A stretch of DNA of 64,000 nt, taken from positions 62,001 to 126,000 of the forward strand of contig CAVZZJ010000010.1 in assembly GCA_963779735.1 (NCBI GenBank), in the 5' to 3' direction. Below are positions 24,758 through 33,907 of the stretch, in pieces; position 1 is the first letter of the stretch; every line of letters begins with the position of its first letter. The stretch is from Bog-473 sp963779735 (GTDB taxonomy: Bacteria > Actinomycetota > Acidimicrobiia > Acidimicrobiales > RAAP-2). Below the pieces are notes generated by a model that saw only the letters and a list, made by a program, of their open reading frames with translations, was not told the DNA's origin and searched no databases. The position numbers were made by a program, and so were the translations under genes.

Positions 24758-27700
24758 GTGCGAACCCCCCGCGACCTCTCTACCGCCCGCCCGCCCGGCT
24801 CCCGCCGGCGGGCCCGGTGGTGGATCGTCGGGGCCGTCGTCGTCCTCATCGTCCTGCTGGCCTCGTTGCGGACCTTCGCCGACATCTTCACCGACGGTCT
24901 GTGGTTCTCGTCGGTGCACTACCACAGCGTCTTCTCCACGTTGCTGGTGGTCAAGGTCGGCCTCTTCGGAGTGTTCGGGGCGATCTTCTTCACCGTGATG
25001 TGGATCAACCTGGTCGTCTGCGACCGCCTGGCCACCGATGAGACCGGAGCCATACAGAAGGACGAGCTCGTACGGCGCTACCAGCAGTTCGTGCGTCCCT
25101 ACGCCGGGCGGCTCTACATCGCTTTGGCCTTCATCATGGCGCTCATCGCCGCATCGGGGACGATCGGCGAATGGCAGAATTGGATCCTGTTCCGGCACGG
25201 GGGCAACTTCGACGCCACCGACCCGCAGTTCCATAAGAACGTCGGCTTCTACGTCTTCAAGCTGCCCTTCTTGAACTTCCTCGTCGACTGGACGCTGGCC
25301 ATCCTCATCGTCACGCTCGTGGTGACGACCGTCTTCCACTACCTCAATGGCGGGATCGTTCCCCAGCGCGGGCTGCCCCGCGTGCGGCCGCCGGTCAAGG
25401 CGCACCTCTCGGTGCTGCTGGCGCTCATCGCCCTCGACAAGGCGGCCGGCTACGTCCTGCAGCGCTGGGGCCTGGTCAACGCGCAGGACGGCTACGTCGA
25501 CGGGGCCGGCTACACCGACGTCCACGCCCGGCTGCCCGCGCAGTCCCTCCTCGTCGTCGTCTCGATCTTCGCCGCCGGCATCCTGCTCTTCAACATCCGG
25601 CGTCAGGGGTGGACCCTGCCGGTCCTGGCCGTGGGGATCTGGGCCTTCGTGGCCCTGGTGGTCGGTGTGATCTACCCGGCCCTGCTGCAGGCCCTGAAGG
25701 TCACTCCGGCCCAATCCTCGCTCGAGGCGCCCTACATCCAGCGCAACATCACCGCCACACGTGCCGCCTACGGGCTGAACAACGTCAAGGTGGAGCCGTT
25801 CGCCGCCGAGACGGACGTCTCGGGTGCAACGGTGGCGCAGTCGACGGCCACCCTCAACAACATCAGGCTCTGGGACCCCGACCCGACCATCAGCCTGCAG
25901 ACCTTCAACCAGCAGCAGAAGATCCGGTCCTACTACACGTTCCAATCCCTCGGCGTGGATCGCTACTACATTGACGGGCAGGTCACCCCGGTCCTCATCG
26001 GTGTCCGGGAGGTCTCCCCCTCGAACCTCCCCTCCCAGTCGTGGGTCAACCTGCACCTGGAGTACACCCACGGCGATGGGGCGGTGGTGGCCGTCGCCAA
26101 CGAGGCGCAGTCCAACGGGAACCCGGTCTACGGCATTAAGAACGTGCCGCCGACATCGACGAACGGCCTGCCGAAGATCACCCAGCCGGACGTCTACTTC
26201 GGCTCCGGCGACACCGGCTACGTCGTCGCCAACACCAAGCAGCTCGAGATCGGCGGCACGAGCCCCAACAGCGAGAGCCACTACTCCGGCCCCGAGGCCA
26301 CCGGAGGCGTGCAGCTGTCCTCCTTCCTCGACCGGGCCGCCTTCGCGCTGCGACTGGGCGACTTCAACCTGCTGATCTCCGACCAGATCACGACCAAGTC
26401 GCGGATCATGTTCGTACGCGACCCGGTGCAGATGGCCCAGAAGGCGGCGCCCTTCCTCAGCTTCAACCAGAACCCCTATGCGGTGGTGGACGGCGGGCAG
26501 ATCTACTGGATCGTGGACGGGTACACGACGACCAACCAGTACCCCTACTCGCAGAACGCGGACACCCAGCAGGCGGCGTTCGGGAGCGGCCTGCCGGCCA
26601 GCTACAACTACGTCCGCAACTCGGTGAAGGTGGTCATAAACGCCTACACGGGCCAGATGACCTTCTACAACGCGGACAAGAACGACCCGATCCTGCAGGC
26701 CTACGAGTCGGCCTTCCCGCACATGTTCACCCCGCTGTCCAAGATGAGCGCCGGCCTGCAGGCCCACCTCCGCTATCCCCCCGACATCTTCTCCATTCAG
26801 TCGGCCATTTACGGTCGCTACCACCTGACGTCGCCGTCACAGTTCTACTCGGCGAACAATGCCTGGCAGCTCTCCCCGACGGCCGGGGCGGGCCCGCCGT
26901 CGCAGGCATTGCTGGTGCAGGCCACCCTCAACCAGCAGGGCCAGGTGGTCTCGACCAGCCCCTCGCGTATGGCGCCGCTCTACCAGGTGAATGCCCTCCC
27001 CCGCTCCTCGACCCAGTCCTTCACCGTCACCGACGCCTACGTGCCGGCATCGCAGTCGAACTCCTCGGGCTCCAACAACCTGAACCTGAGCGCGTTCATG
27101 GTGGGCACGTCGGATCCGGGCGACTACGGGCAGCTCACCGTCTACGAGACGCCGCAGTCGACCCCCGGCCCGGGCAATGCGGATTCCTACATGTCGCAGA
27201 ACCACCAGGTCTCCTCCGAGATCACCCTCTTGGACCAGCACGGCTCCGAGGTGTTGCTGGGCAACACGCTGATGGTCCCGGTCGGCCAGGCCATGCTCTA
27301 CCTGCGACCGCTGTACGTGGCGTCGACCTCCATCCCCCTCCCGCAGCTGACCTACGTGATCGGGTCGCTCGGGCAGAAGGTGGTGATCGAGTCAACGGTG
27401 TCCCAGACGCTGAGCGACCTCCTCAACACGATCGTGTCCACACCAGGGTCGACGCCGAGTAGCCCCACCGGCGTCACGGGGACGGTCCCCACCGCGGTGC
27501 AGAACGCTCTCACCGCGGCGCAGAACGACTACACGCAGGCGCTGGCCGCGCTCAAGGCCGGCAACCTGGGGACGTACCAGTCCGACATCGGCGCCATGCA
27601 GCAGGAGATCACCATTGCCCAGCAGGCGTTGCAAGCGGCCGCAGGGACGCCGACCACCACCACGCCGACGACCACGCCGACGGCCAAGGGGAAGAGCACG

Positions 27701-27790
27701 AAGGAGTCCTCGAAGATCAAGACCCCGACCAGCACGGAGCCCAAGGCGTCGACGACCACGACGCTGGCTTCCGCGCAGGGGTCCCACTGA
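24758..27790 (+). CDS. UPF0182 family integral membrane protein
   Basis: 1010 residues. Seven or so membrane spans fill the first 300 residues (for example WWIVGAVVVLIVLLASLRTF, LLVVKVGLFGVFGAIFFTVM, LAILIVTLVVTTVFHYL and LPVLAVGIWAFVALVVGVIY), followed by a large extracytoplasmic domain with the family motifs APYIQRNITATRAAYGL, IRLWDPDPTISLQTFNQQQK and YYTFQSLGVDRYYIDG. The last about 110 residues contain a helical segment and a Thr/Pro/Lys-rich tail, probably surface-exposed or disordered. The family (COG1615) is widespread in actinobacteria; its function is unknown. Confidence 0.92.
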   Translation: MRTPRDLSTARPPGSRRRARWWIVGAVVVLIVLLASLRTFADIFTDGLWFSSVHYHSVFSTLLVVKVGLFGVFGAIFFTVMWINLVVCDRLATDETGAIQKDELVRRYQQFVRPYAGRLYIALAFIMALIAASGTIGEWQNWILFRHGGNFDATDPQFHKNVGFYVFKLPFLNFLVDWTLAILIVTLVVTTVFHYLNGGIVPQRGLPRVRPPVKAHLSVLLALIALDKAAGYVLQRWGLVNAQDGYVDGAGYTDVHARLPAQSLLVVVSIFAAGILLFNIRRQGWTLPVLAVGIWAFVALVVGVIYPALLQALKVTPAQSSLEAPYIQRNITATRAAYGLNNVKVEPFAAETDVSGATVAQSTATLNNIRLWDPDPTISLQTFNQQQKIRSYYTFQSLGVDRYYIDGQVTPVLIGVREVSPSNLPSQSWVNLHLEYTHGDGAVVAVANEAQSNGNPVYGIKNVPPTSTNGLPKITQPDVYFGSGDTGYVVANTKQLEIGGTSPNSESHYSGPEATGGVQLSSFLDRAAFALRLGDFNLLISDQITTKSRIMFVRDPVQMAQKAAPFLSFNQNPYAVVDGGQIYWIVDGYTTTNQYPYSQNADTQQAAFGSGLPASYNYVRNSVKVVINAYTGQMTFYNADKNDPILQAYESAFPHMFTPLSKMSAGLQAHLRYPPDIFSIQSAIYGRYHLTSPSQFYSANNAWQLSPTAGAGPPSQALLVQATLNQQGQVVSTSPSRMAPLYQVNALPRSSTQSFTVTDAYVPASQSNSSGSNNLNLSAFMVGTSDPGDYGQLTVYETPQSTPGPGNADSYMSQNHQVSSEITLLDQHGSEVLLGNTLMVPVGQAMLYLRPLYVASTSIPLPQLTYVIGSLGQKVVIESTVSQTLSDLLNTIVSTPGSTPSSPTGVTGTVPTAVQNALTAAQNDYTQALAALKAGNLGTYQSDIGAMQQEITIAQQALQAAAGTPTTTTPTTTPTAKGKSTKESSKIKTPTSTEPKASTTTTLASAQGSH

Positions 27791-27878
27791 GGCAGGCTGT
27801 CGTTGGGCATGGCAAGCTGATGATCCCGTTCTGTGGGGTGCGGCGGTGAGTGCGGTGATGCAATGAAAGGATGAGCTG

Positions 27879-28295
27879 ATGGGACTGCTCGACAAGGTGA
27901 AGGCGCAGGCGACGGCGGCAACCGTGATGGCCAAGGACGCAGCGCAAAAGGGCCAGGCCAAGCTCGACGAGGTCCAGGCCAAGAAGGCCGCCGACGGCAT
28001 GTTGCGCGATCTGGGTGCTGCGTTCTACGCCACCAAGACGGGCCGTGCCACGCCGAGCACGGACGCCGAGATCGAGAGCCTGGTGGCGGCCCTCCAATCC
28101 CATGAGTCCGAGCACGGTGCCCTGACGTTGGCGCCCGAGTCGGCTGCGGCCGCACCGACGGCCACCACCGCGGCGCCCCCCACCGCCATGCCGGCAACGG
28201 CTCCGGGCACATCGAGCCCGCCGCCGCCACCCCCGGCGACCGTGGCCGACCCGTCGAGCCCGCCACCCCCTCCCCCCACCGCTCAGACGATCTGA
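27879..28295 (+). CDS. Hypothetical protein with Pro/Ala-rich tail
   Basis: 138 residues from ATG 27879, with GAAAGGATGA upstream. The first 80 residues are a charged amphipathic helix (MGLLDKVKAQATAATVMAKD then AAQKGQAKLDEVQAKKAADG) followed by LRDLGAAFYATKTGR. The rest is low complexity, with two runs of six or seven prolines. The N-terminus resembles small actinobacterial stress or membrane-associated helical proteins, but no specific family can be named. It ends about 80 bp before tRNA-fMet. Confidence 0.65.
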   Translation: MGLLDKVKAQATAATVMAKDAAQKGQAKLDEVQAKKAADGMLRDLGAAFYATKTGRATPSTDAEIESLVAALQSHESEHGALTLAPESAAAAPTATTAAPPTAMPATAPGTSSPPPPPPATVADPSSPPPPPPTAQTI

Positions 28296-28376
28296 CCGCC
28301 CAGACGATCTGGCAGACGATGTCGCGACCTGCCCCTGGTGGGAAGGGTCCCGGGCGTGTACACTGCCCTCCTTCGC

Positions 28377-28450
<74 letters not shown>

Positions 28451-28596
28451 CTAATTCCTCGTCAGGGCCGCGCCATCAACCGTCCAGGAGCGGCCGAAGC
28501 TGCCTGTCATCTCCTGGCCGCCCCTCGGGCGCCTCCCGCCCCTCAACGAACGCCGCCGCCGGCGGTCCTGAGCCCGGTCGTCGTCGCGTTGCCCTT

Positions 28597-29733
28597 CTAT
28601 TCCGGGGAGTTCAGCGGCGGTTTGTCGGCCCGTCGGGTAGGTGGCCGCAGCGGCGGGATGGGAGCGATGGGGTGTCGACGAGGTCCCGACCACAAGGCCG
28701 GCGGAGCATCGATTGCTCGGGCGATGGCATAGGCGGCCGCCTCGTAGTTGACCCGCCAACCCACAAAGTCGAGCCACGCCTCCTCGTTCGACCGCTCGAG
28801 GGGAAACCCCACGCTCGCCAAGCGATCGATGGCTTCGACGAACTCCTCGAAGGTGAGGGAGATGCCGTCGTTTGGATCTGCCTCCTCGGGGATGGCGAAG
28901 CCGCGTGCCCGGGCGATGGTCCCGAGGCAGCTGAAGCCGCCGCGCAAGCACAATCGAGCCGACACCGCTCCCGGGGCGTCGGGTAGGAGTGACAGATAGA
29001 GCGCAGCGGCATCGAGCACGGCCAGTTGTGCCGTGAGCCACGAGGAGAGGGCTCGTGGGGAGCGGAAGTTGACCAGGGCGAGGTACGTGGCGTGGGTCTC
29101 GGACACGTCGGCCGACCAGCGCTCCCAGTCCTCGAACAGCTCCGGCAGCCGCTCTACGGCCGAGACCCCAGAGCCCAGGCCGTAGTGGGTGCGTGCGAGC
29201 AGTTCGGGACCCCAGGACGGCACCCCCGCTCGGGAGTCCAGCATCGTGACGAGCCCTTCGCGCCGGTTGAAGGCGGCGTAGAGCGTGGGCAGGTAGCCGA
29301 TCTGCAGGGCCACCGTGCCCAGGCCCACGAGGGCCGCCAGGTCGGCCAATCCTGTCGGACCCCCACTAGGGGGAGCGAGGTATCCCAGGGTGCACAGCGA
29401 AGAGCCGGCCAGCTCGAAGGCGCCGGCCAACCCGGCGGCGCCCATGGACGGCCACAGCAAGAGCGCGAAGCCGAGTTCGAAGACCGCCAGCCAGACGACG
29501 ATCTGCAGTATCAGTGCAATCGGCGCCTGGGCGGCCAGAATCCGATCGCGCGGCTCGTAGGTGTCGAAACTGTCGGCGACGAAATGGAAGGCGGCATTGA
29601 CACTCAGGGCAACAGCTCGGGTGAGCCGGCTGCGGATCCGCCGGGGGACCACGAGAGTGCCGATCACACTCCAGCCGGCGACGACGATCAGGAGCGCGCC
29701 AACCACCGCCGCCAGATCACGGCCGACAACCAT
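28597..29733 (-). CDS. Integral membrane protein with a channel-pore-like segment
   Basis: 378 residues. Spans near residues 7-27 (LAAVVGALLIVVAGWSVIGTL), 72-95 (PIALILQIVVWLAVFELGFALLLWP) and 130-150 (LADLAALVGLGTVALQIGYL) flank a re-entrant-looking stretch AFELAGSSLCTLGYLAPPSG. This stretch resembles the pore loop of two-helix potassium channels (consensus TxGYGD) but has GYL in place of GYGD. The C-terminal about 220 residues are cytoplasmic, with LYAAFNRREGLVTMLDSRAG and a conserved-looking WGPELLAR. Selective channel function is doubtful because the filter is altered. Family name not known to me. Confidence 0.7.
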   Translation of the reverse strand: MVVGRDLAAVVGALLIVVAGWSVIGTLVVPRRIRSRLTRAVALSVNAAFHFVADSFDTYEPRDRILAAQAPIALILQIVVWLAVFELGFALLLWPSMGAAGLAGAFELAGSSLCTLGYLAPPSGGPTGLADLAALVGLGTVALQIGYLPTLYAAFNRREGLVTMLDSRAGVPSWGPELLARTHYGLGSGVSAVERLPELFEDWERWSADVSETHATYLALVNFRSPRALSSWLTAQLAVLDAAALYLSLLPDAPGAVSARLCLRGGFSCLGTIARARGFAIPEEADPNDGISLTFEEFVEAIDRLASVGFPLERSNEEAWLDFVGWRVNYEAAAYAIARAIDAPPALWSGPRRHPIAPIPPLRPPTRRADKPPLNSPE

Positions 29734-29815
29734 GCCTCAGCCTCTCATGGAAGGACCGGGTGGTACCGGATCCACGGCTGCACCGGATCGCCGGCAAGAG
29801 GCCACCTCGTGCCGT

Positions 29816-30103
29816 CTACCGGACAGTATGGAACTCGATCCGATAGAGCAGCGTGTCATCGTGGACCGGCCCGGCGTGGGCGGCCCGGCGGCGGAGGGAC
29901 TCGCGGTCCAGCTCTCCCGCACGGGTCACGTCCTCGGCGTCTATCGACGAGAAGGGGACGAGGTCGACGGAGTCGACCTCGATGTGGACATCACCGATCG
30001 GGTAGCGACCACCGGCCTTCACCTTCGGTCGGCGCCATAGCCGATAGGAAACGGTGATGTCGCCCGACCGCACGTCGTCGCGTAGCTCCCGGCTGAACTG
30101 CAC
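29816..30103 (-). CDS. ASCH-domain-like protein
   Basis: 95 residues, beginning MQFSRELRDDVRSGDITVSY and continuing RLWRRPKVKAGGRYPIG, then HIEVDSVDLVPFSSI and HDDTLLYRIEFHTVR at the end. The small beta-barrel pattern with a basic RLWRRPKVKAGGRY loop fits ASCH-type RNA-binding folds. These proteins have been proposed to bind RNA or modified nucleosides; the specific activity is not known here. It stands alone beside degraded gene remnants. Confidence 0.6.
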   Translation of the reverse strand: MQFSRELRDDVRSGDITVSYRLWRRPKVKAGGRYPIGDVHIEVDSVDLVPFSSIDAEDVTRAGELDRESLRRRAAHAGPVHDDTLLYRIEFHTVR

Positions 30104-30127
30104 CGGTTCGAGCCTACGCCGGGCTGG

Positions 30128-30290
30128 TCACGCACCCGGCATTGGACGGTATCGGCGGAACCCGGGCAGGGCAAGGGCCACGGCCAACGCCCCGATCACG
30201 CAGACGACACCCCCTAACACGATCGAGAACTGCGTCGACACCGCCGTCGCCACCGCACCGGACTCGACCCCGCCCCATGGAGGTGCACTG
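30128..30290 (-). pseudogene. Remnant of an MFS transporter (C-terminal end)
   Basis: Read on the minus strand this stretch gives WGGVESGAVATAVSTQFSIV and then LGGVVCVIGALAVALALPGF followed by RRY and a stop at 30128. That is the last transmembrane helix and tail of many MFS exporters. No upstream part or start codon is present, so it is a truncated relic. Confidence 0.55.
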
Positions 30291-30295
30291 ACTGA

Positions 30296-30457
30296 TCAAC
30301 GGAGCGTTCGAGTCAGGCGTCGCGAGCTCCAAGGCGGTGCCGTACCCGTCGCTTTGGGACGATCTTGCGGTGATCGGACGATGGAGAGCCCGAACCCGAG
30401 CTCGTCCTTGTAGTGCACCCGGCGGGGGTCGAGCCGTTGGAAGGCGTGGAAAGGCGG
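30296..30457 (-). pseudogene. Remnant of a sensor histidine kinase
   Basis: The minus strand reads PPFHAFQRLDPRRVHYKDEL followed by GFGLSIVRSPQ and stops at 30296. FQRL followed by G-x-GLSIVR is the F- and G2-box region of a histidine-kinase ATPase domain. Nothing else of the kinase is left on either side. Together with the MFS relic this makes 30104-30533 a gene-decay patch; it also holds a short GGCTCGGG triplicate near 30482-30506. Confidence 0.5.
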
Positions 30458-30533
30458 TCGACGTCAGCCGGCGGGACGAGGCTCGGGGCTCGGGGCTCGG
30501 GGCTGCAGCCCACCCCTCCGTGACCGCGGCGCG

Positions 30534-31088
30534 TCAGATACGAAGGCGTCTCTCGAACTGCAGCCTGTCGAAGAGCACCCTTGAGTCGATCGCGCTGCCG
30601 TTGAGCCATGCGGCCGGCGTTCCCTGCGGGTCCTGCGCCTGGTAGAGCGCCTCCCTTCTCAGCACCCACTGCTCGTATCGGGCGTCTCGCACACCAGAAA
30701 CGAAGTCCGGACGGGTCAGGCCTACCTCTGCACCGAGACGCAAAAGGTCCTCGGTCGTGAAACCTCCAGATCCCTCCGGCGGCTGTGCTGCAAAAAGCAC
30801 TTGGCGCAGCTGGTCAAAGCGACCGGCCTCTGTGGCGAGAGCGAGAGCGTTATCTGCCCTGACGGACTCGGGGCCGAGGAAGCACCGCATGCGATACTCG
30901 ACGGCGAGTTCGCCAGCGTCCAATGCGGCCGTGATGACCGCCCCGTTGAGCTCTTCGAACTGTCGACAGTAAGGGCACTGTGGATCCTCGAAGAGGACCA
31001 TGCGCGTGCTGGCGCCGGCGTTGCCTACGAGGACTCCGCCTTCGGGTGTATGACCGGAGGGTGTGACCAAGGGATCAGTGGCTTTCAT
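30534..31088 (-). CDS. DsbA family thioredoxin-fold protein
   Basis: 184 residues from ATG 31088 (TGGAG eight bases upstream; longer in-frame starts exist). The active site CPYC lies in MVLFEDPQCPYCRQFEELNG, and the cis-Pro segment is GTPAAWLNG. The fold resembles DsbA/FrnE-type oxidoreductases. No signal peptide or membrane anchor is visible, whereas secreted actinobacterial homologues usually have one, so it is either cytoplasmic or 5'-truncated. Its location next to gene remnants supports the second option, but this is inference. Confidence 0.8.
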   Translation of the reverse strand: MKATDPLVTPSGHTPEGGVLVGNAGASTRMVLFEDPQCPYCRQFEELNGAVITAALDAGELAVEYRMRCFLGPESVRADNALALATEAGRFDQLRQVLFAAQPPEGSGGFTTEDLLRLGAEVGLTRPDFVSGVRDARYEQWVLRREALYQAQDPQGTPAAWLNGSAIDSRVLFDRLQFERRLRI

Positions 31089-31366
31089 GGCTAGCTCCAC
31101 ATCATCGGAGGGCGGTGTGGTCCTTCTCAACGCGGCGCGTTTGTCGCGACGTTACCGGCTTGCCCCCGAGCCCAGGCCGTGTCCTGCCTCGTCGGGGTGG
31201 ACCCGAGCTCGCCGAGGCCCGTTACCTCTGGGTGCAACTCCCAATCACGGGGCGTCCCGCGCCTCGGGGGGTGCTTGCAGGGAAAATGTTGGTGCCAGCG
31301 GCGGAGTCCGCATGCGCTTCGTACGATGGGGCTGCACTTCCCGAAGACTGATCGGCACCTATTGAG

Positions 31367-31966
31367 CTACTGCATCACCCGGGCTGGTGACATGGGCTCA
31401 GCCGTTGCCGCCACCGTCCGCAGTTCGCCAACGGCGTCGCGCATGATGGTGTCGAGATCCCGCCCGTCGTCTCCGTCGGCCCACTGTTGCATGGCCACGC
31501 GGAGCACCGTCATGCCGGCCTCGGCGGCCAGCGTTGCCTGCGGCTCGGTCACGCCCCGCTCGCGGAGGGTGGCGGCGATCGCTGCGGCGTAATCAGCCAG
31601 CTTGGCGAGTTCGCGCTCGCGGAGTTCGGGGTTGGCGGCGATCACGGCCTGGCGCTGGCGGGACAGGTCCCGGCGAAACTCCCCGAGCACCACGGCGGCG
31701 GCGGCGAGGCCGCAGGAAACGGCGTCGAGGGGACCATCGGCTGCCGGCGCGCCGGCCACGCCGGCCACGATTCGCTCCTGAAGGAGGGCCGACCCCCCGA
31801 AGAGCACTTCTCGCTTGTCGGCGAAATGCCGGAAGAAGGTGCGCTCGGTCACCCCGGCCCGCGCGGCGATCTGGGCGGCCGTGGTCTGGTCGAATCCCCG
31901 CTCTGAGTAGAGAGCGAGCGCTGCTTCCTGCAGCCGTCCGCGACTATCCGGCTGCCATCGACCCAT
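31367..31966 (-). CDS. TetR family regulator of the divergent epimerase gene
   Basis: 199 residues from ATG 31966. The N-terminal helix-turn-helix is RLQEAALALYSERGFDQTTA followed by AQIAARAGVTERTFFRHFADKR. The rest is the usual all-helical ligand domain. It diverges from the epimerase-like gene at 32054, with two palindromic boxes and a strong promoter between, the standard layout for a TetR repressor controlling itself and its neighbour. Inducer unknown. Confidence 0.92.
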   Translation of the reverse strand: MGRWQPDSRGRLQEAALALYSERGFDQTTAAQIAARAGVTERTFFRHFADKREVLFGGSALLQERIVAGVAGAPAADGPLDAVSCGLAAAAVVLGEFRRDLSRQRQAVIAANPELRERELAKLADYAAAIAATLRERGVTEPQATLAAEAGMTVLRVAMQQWADGDDGRDLDTIMRDAVGELRTVAATAEPMSPARVMQ

Positions 31967-31981
31967 GGCTTCGATCCTAAC

Positions 31982-32032
31982 GTTGACAGTCACTGACATC
32001 GGGGTCTATGCTGATGGCAGTTACTGACATCA
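31982..32032. promoter_or_regulatory. Two TetR operator boxes overlapping a strong promoter
   Basis: Box 1 (31982-32000) has arms GTTGACAGT and ACTGACATC around one C (7 of 9 positions pair). Box 2 (32012-32032) has arms TGATGGCAGT and ACTGACATCA around one T (9 of 10 pair). The centres are 31 bp apart, about three helical turns. The plus-strand promoter TTGACA (31983-31988)-18 bp-TATGCT (32007-32012) is overlapped by both boxes, so binding should block transcription of the epimerase-like gene. Confidence 0.75.
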
Positions 32033-32053
32033 AGGTTACCCGGAGGTACCATC

Positions 32054-32977
32054 ATGAAGGTCTTTGTCACCGGCGCATCGGGCTGGATCGGGTCGGCCGT
32101 CGTGCCCGAGCTGCTCGGTGCCGGCCACGAGGTGGTCGGCCTGGCCCGCTCCGAGGTCTCGGCGCAGCGCCTGGAAGCAGCCGGCGCCGTAGTTCAGCGG
32201 GGTGACGTCGACGACCCGGACGGCCTGGCCAAGGCGGCGGCCGATTCTGACGGCGTGATCCACCTCGCCTTCCAGCACGAAGTGGCCTTCGGCGGCGACT
32301 TCGCCGCCGCCGCGGCGGCCGACCGGCGCGCCGTGGAGGCCATGGGCGCGGCCCTGGCCGACTCCGAGCGGCCTTTCGTGCTCGCCTCGGGCATGCTCGG
32401 CCTGCGGGCCGGTCGGGTCGCCACCGAGGACGACGGGTTGGTGCCCAGCACCGAGGTCAGGGCCAACCCCGCCGGGCGGCGCGCGGCCACCGCCCTGCTC
32501 ACACTGTCCCTGGCCGGGACGGGCGTCCGATCATCGGTGCTGCGCTTCCCCCCGACGGTCCACGGCGACGGCGACCATGGATTCGTGGCCGCCCTCGTTG
32601 GCATCGCGCGCCAGCGCGGCGTGGCCGGGTACGTGGGTGACGGCACCAACCGCTGGCCGGCCGTGCACCGCTCGGACGCCGCCCGGCTGGCGCGCTTGGC
32701 CGTCGAGGCCGCCCCCGCCGGCTCGGTCCTGCACGCGGTCGGAGACGAGGGCGTCCCCTTCCGGGAGATCGCCGGGGCGATGGGGCGTCACCTCGGCATC
32801 CCGACGGCGTCGGTGGCCCCGGCCGACGCCGTCGAACACTTTGCCCACCTGGGCCGCTTCGTCGCCCTGGACAGCCCGGCCACCGCCACCATCACCAAGG
32901 AGCTGCTCGCATGGGAGCCCACCGGGCCCGGCCTGCTCGAGGACCTGGAGCAGGAGCACTACTACCGCCAGGTCTAG
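32054..32977 (+). CDS. NAD-dependent epimerase/dehydratase-like (extended SDR) protein
   Basis: 307 residues. The N-terminal Rossmann motif is MKVFVTGASGWIGSAVVPEL; VIHLAFQHE and the FVLASGMLGL block fit atypical extended SDRs of the kind often annotated as NAD(P)H-binding or epimerase-like. The classical YxxxK active site is not obvious; the corresponding stretch is ANPAGRRAATALL. GGAGGTACCATC precedes the ATG. Controlled by the divergent TetR gene. Substrate unknown. Confidence 0.85.
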   Translation: MKVFVTGASGWIGSAVVPELLGAGHEVVGLARSEVSAQRLEAAGAVVQRGDVDDPDGLAKAAADSDGVIHLAFQHEVAFGGDFAAAAAADRRAVEAMGAALADSERPFVLASGMLGLRAGRVATEDDGLVPSTEVRANPAGRRAATALLTLSLAGTGVRSSVLRFPPTVHGDGDHGFVAALVGIARQRGVAGYVGDGTNRWPAVHRSDAARLARLAVEAAPAGSVLHAVGDEGVPFREIAGAMGRHLGIPTASVAPADAVEHFAHLGRFVALDSPATATITKELLAWEPTGPGLLEDLEQEHYYRQV

Positions 32978-33057
32978 CTCCGAGGGAGGCTGTTCACCGA
33001 GCCCTCCTTCCCAGAAGGATCTCATGACACAGGGCAATGATCGTAGGATCCCGTGCC

Positions 33058-33873
33058 ATGACCATGACGTACGCGGTCCGGGATCGCATCGCCTACCTCT
33101 CGTTCTGCCGGCCCGAGAAGCACAACGCGCTACGCGACGTGGATCTCGCGGACCTTATGCAAGCGCTACATTCGTTCGATGCCGATGGTGCAGCTGACGT
33201 CGGCATCATATTCGGAGAGGGTCGATCGTTCTCGAGCGGCTCGGACGTGGGCATGCGTATGCAACGGGCCTTCGAAGACGGCGGGGCGTACACGGGGCCC
33301 GACGAGTCCGATGCGTTCCTCCGGGCCACCAACTGGAAGCCCCTGATCGCTGCCGTGCATGGGTACTGCATGGGTCAGGCGATCAATGTGGCATTCCTGT
33401 GCGACCTGGTGGTCGCCGACCGCAGCGCCCGCTTCCAGGTGACCGAGGCGTTGATCGGCGTGCCGACGGCGACCTTCGTCGACAGGCTCGGTGGTGGGCC
33501 GCTGGCGATGAAGGCCGGCTTGACCGGCGCGTTCTTCACCGGCGAGGAAGCCGCCGCCGCGGGGCTCCTGGCCGCGCTGGCCGAGGACGGCGAGCACCTC
33601 TCGACCGCAGAGGACCTGGCCCGCACCATCCTCGCCAACCCCCAGCCGGGGGTTCGGGAGCTGGTGCGCTTCCGGCGCACCCTGGCCGCCGAACGAGCCG
33701 CTCGGGCGAGCGAGATCGCCGGCCACTTCGACTGGGCGAACGACCCGACCGCTCAGGAGCGCATCCTCGCCCGGATCAGCCGGCACGCCACCGCGGCCTC
33801 CGCTCCGGCGACCCTCGCCAGGGCGCATCCTCGCGGTCGCGGCGCCGGCCCGCAGGGCACGGCTCGCGGGTGA
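33058..33873 (+). CDS. Enoyl-CoA hydratase/isomerase family protein
   Basis: 271 residues from ATG 33058 (ATG 33037 also in frame). The crotonase fold is seen in VRDRIAYLSFCRPEKHNALR, the oxyanion-hole FGEGRSFSSGSDVGMRMQ, and HGYCMGQAINVAFLCDLVVAD. The usual second catalytic glutamate is not evident in ALIGVPTATFVDRLGG, so the exact reaction (hydration, isomerisation or hydrolysis) is open. First gene of the catabolic region on this strand, 34 bp before the cyclase-family gene. Confidence 0.85.
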   Translation: MTMTYAVRDRIAYLSFCRPEKHNALRDVDLADLMQALHSFDADGAADVGIIFGEGRSFSSGSDVGMRMQRAFEDGGAYTGPDESDAFLRATNWKPLIAAVHGYCMGQAINVAFLCDLVVADRSARFQVTEALIGVPTATFVDRLGGGPLAMKAGLTGAFFTGEEAAAAGLLAALAEDGEHLSTAEDLARTILANPQPGVRELVRFRRTLAAERAARASEIAGHFDWANDPTAQERILARISRHATAASAPATLARAHPRGRGAGPQGTARG

Positions 33874-33907
33874 CTAACCACGACTTCCACCTGGGCAAGG
33901 AGAGGAG

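Noticed and set aside
31131..31366. Possible small gene between the DsbA-like and TetR genes
   Set aside because: Open frames there have no ribosome-binding site, no recognisable domain and atypical composition; nothing could be supported.
33000..33057. GTGCCA before the crotonase gene as another member of the TGGCAC palindrome set
   Set aside because: Only the right half-site is present; the left arm matches at three of six positions.
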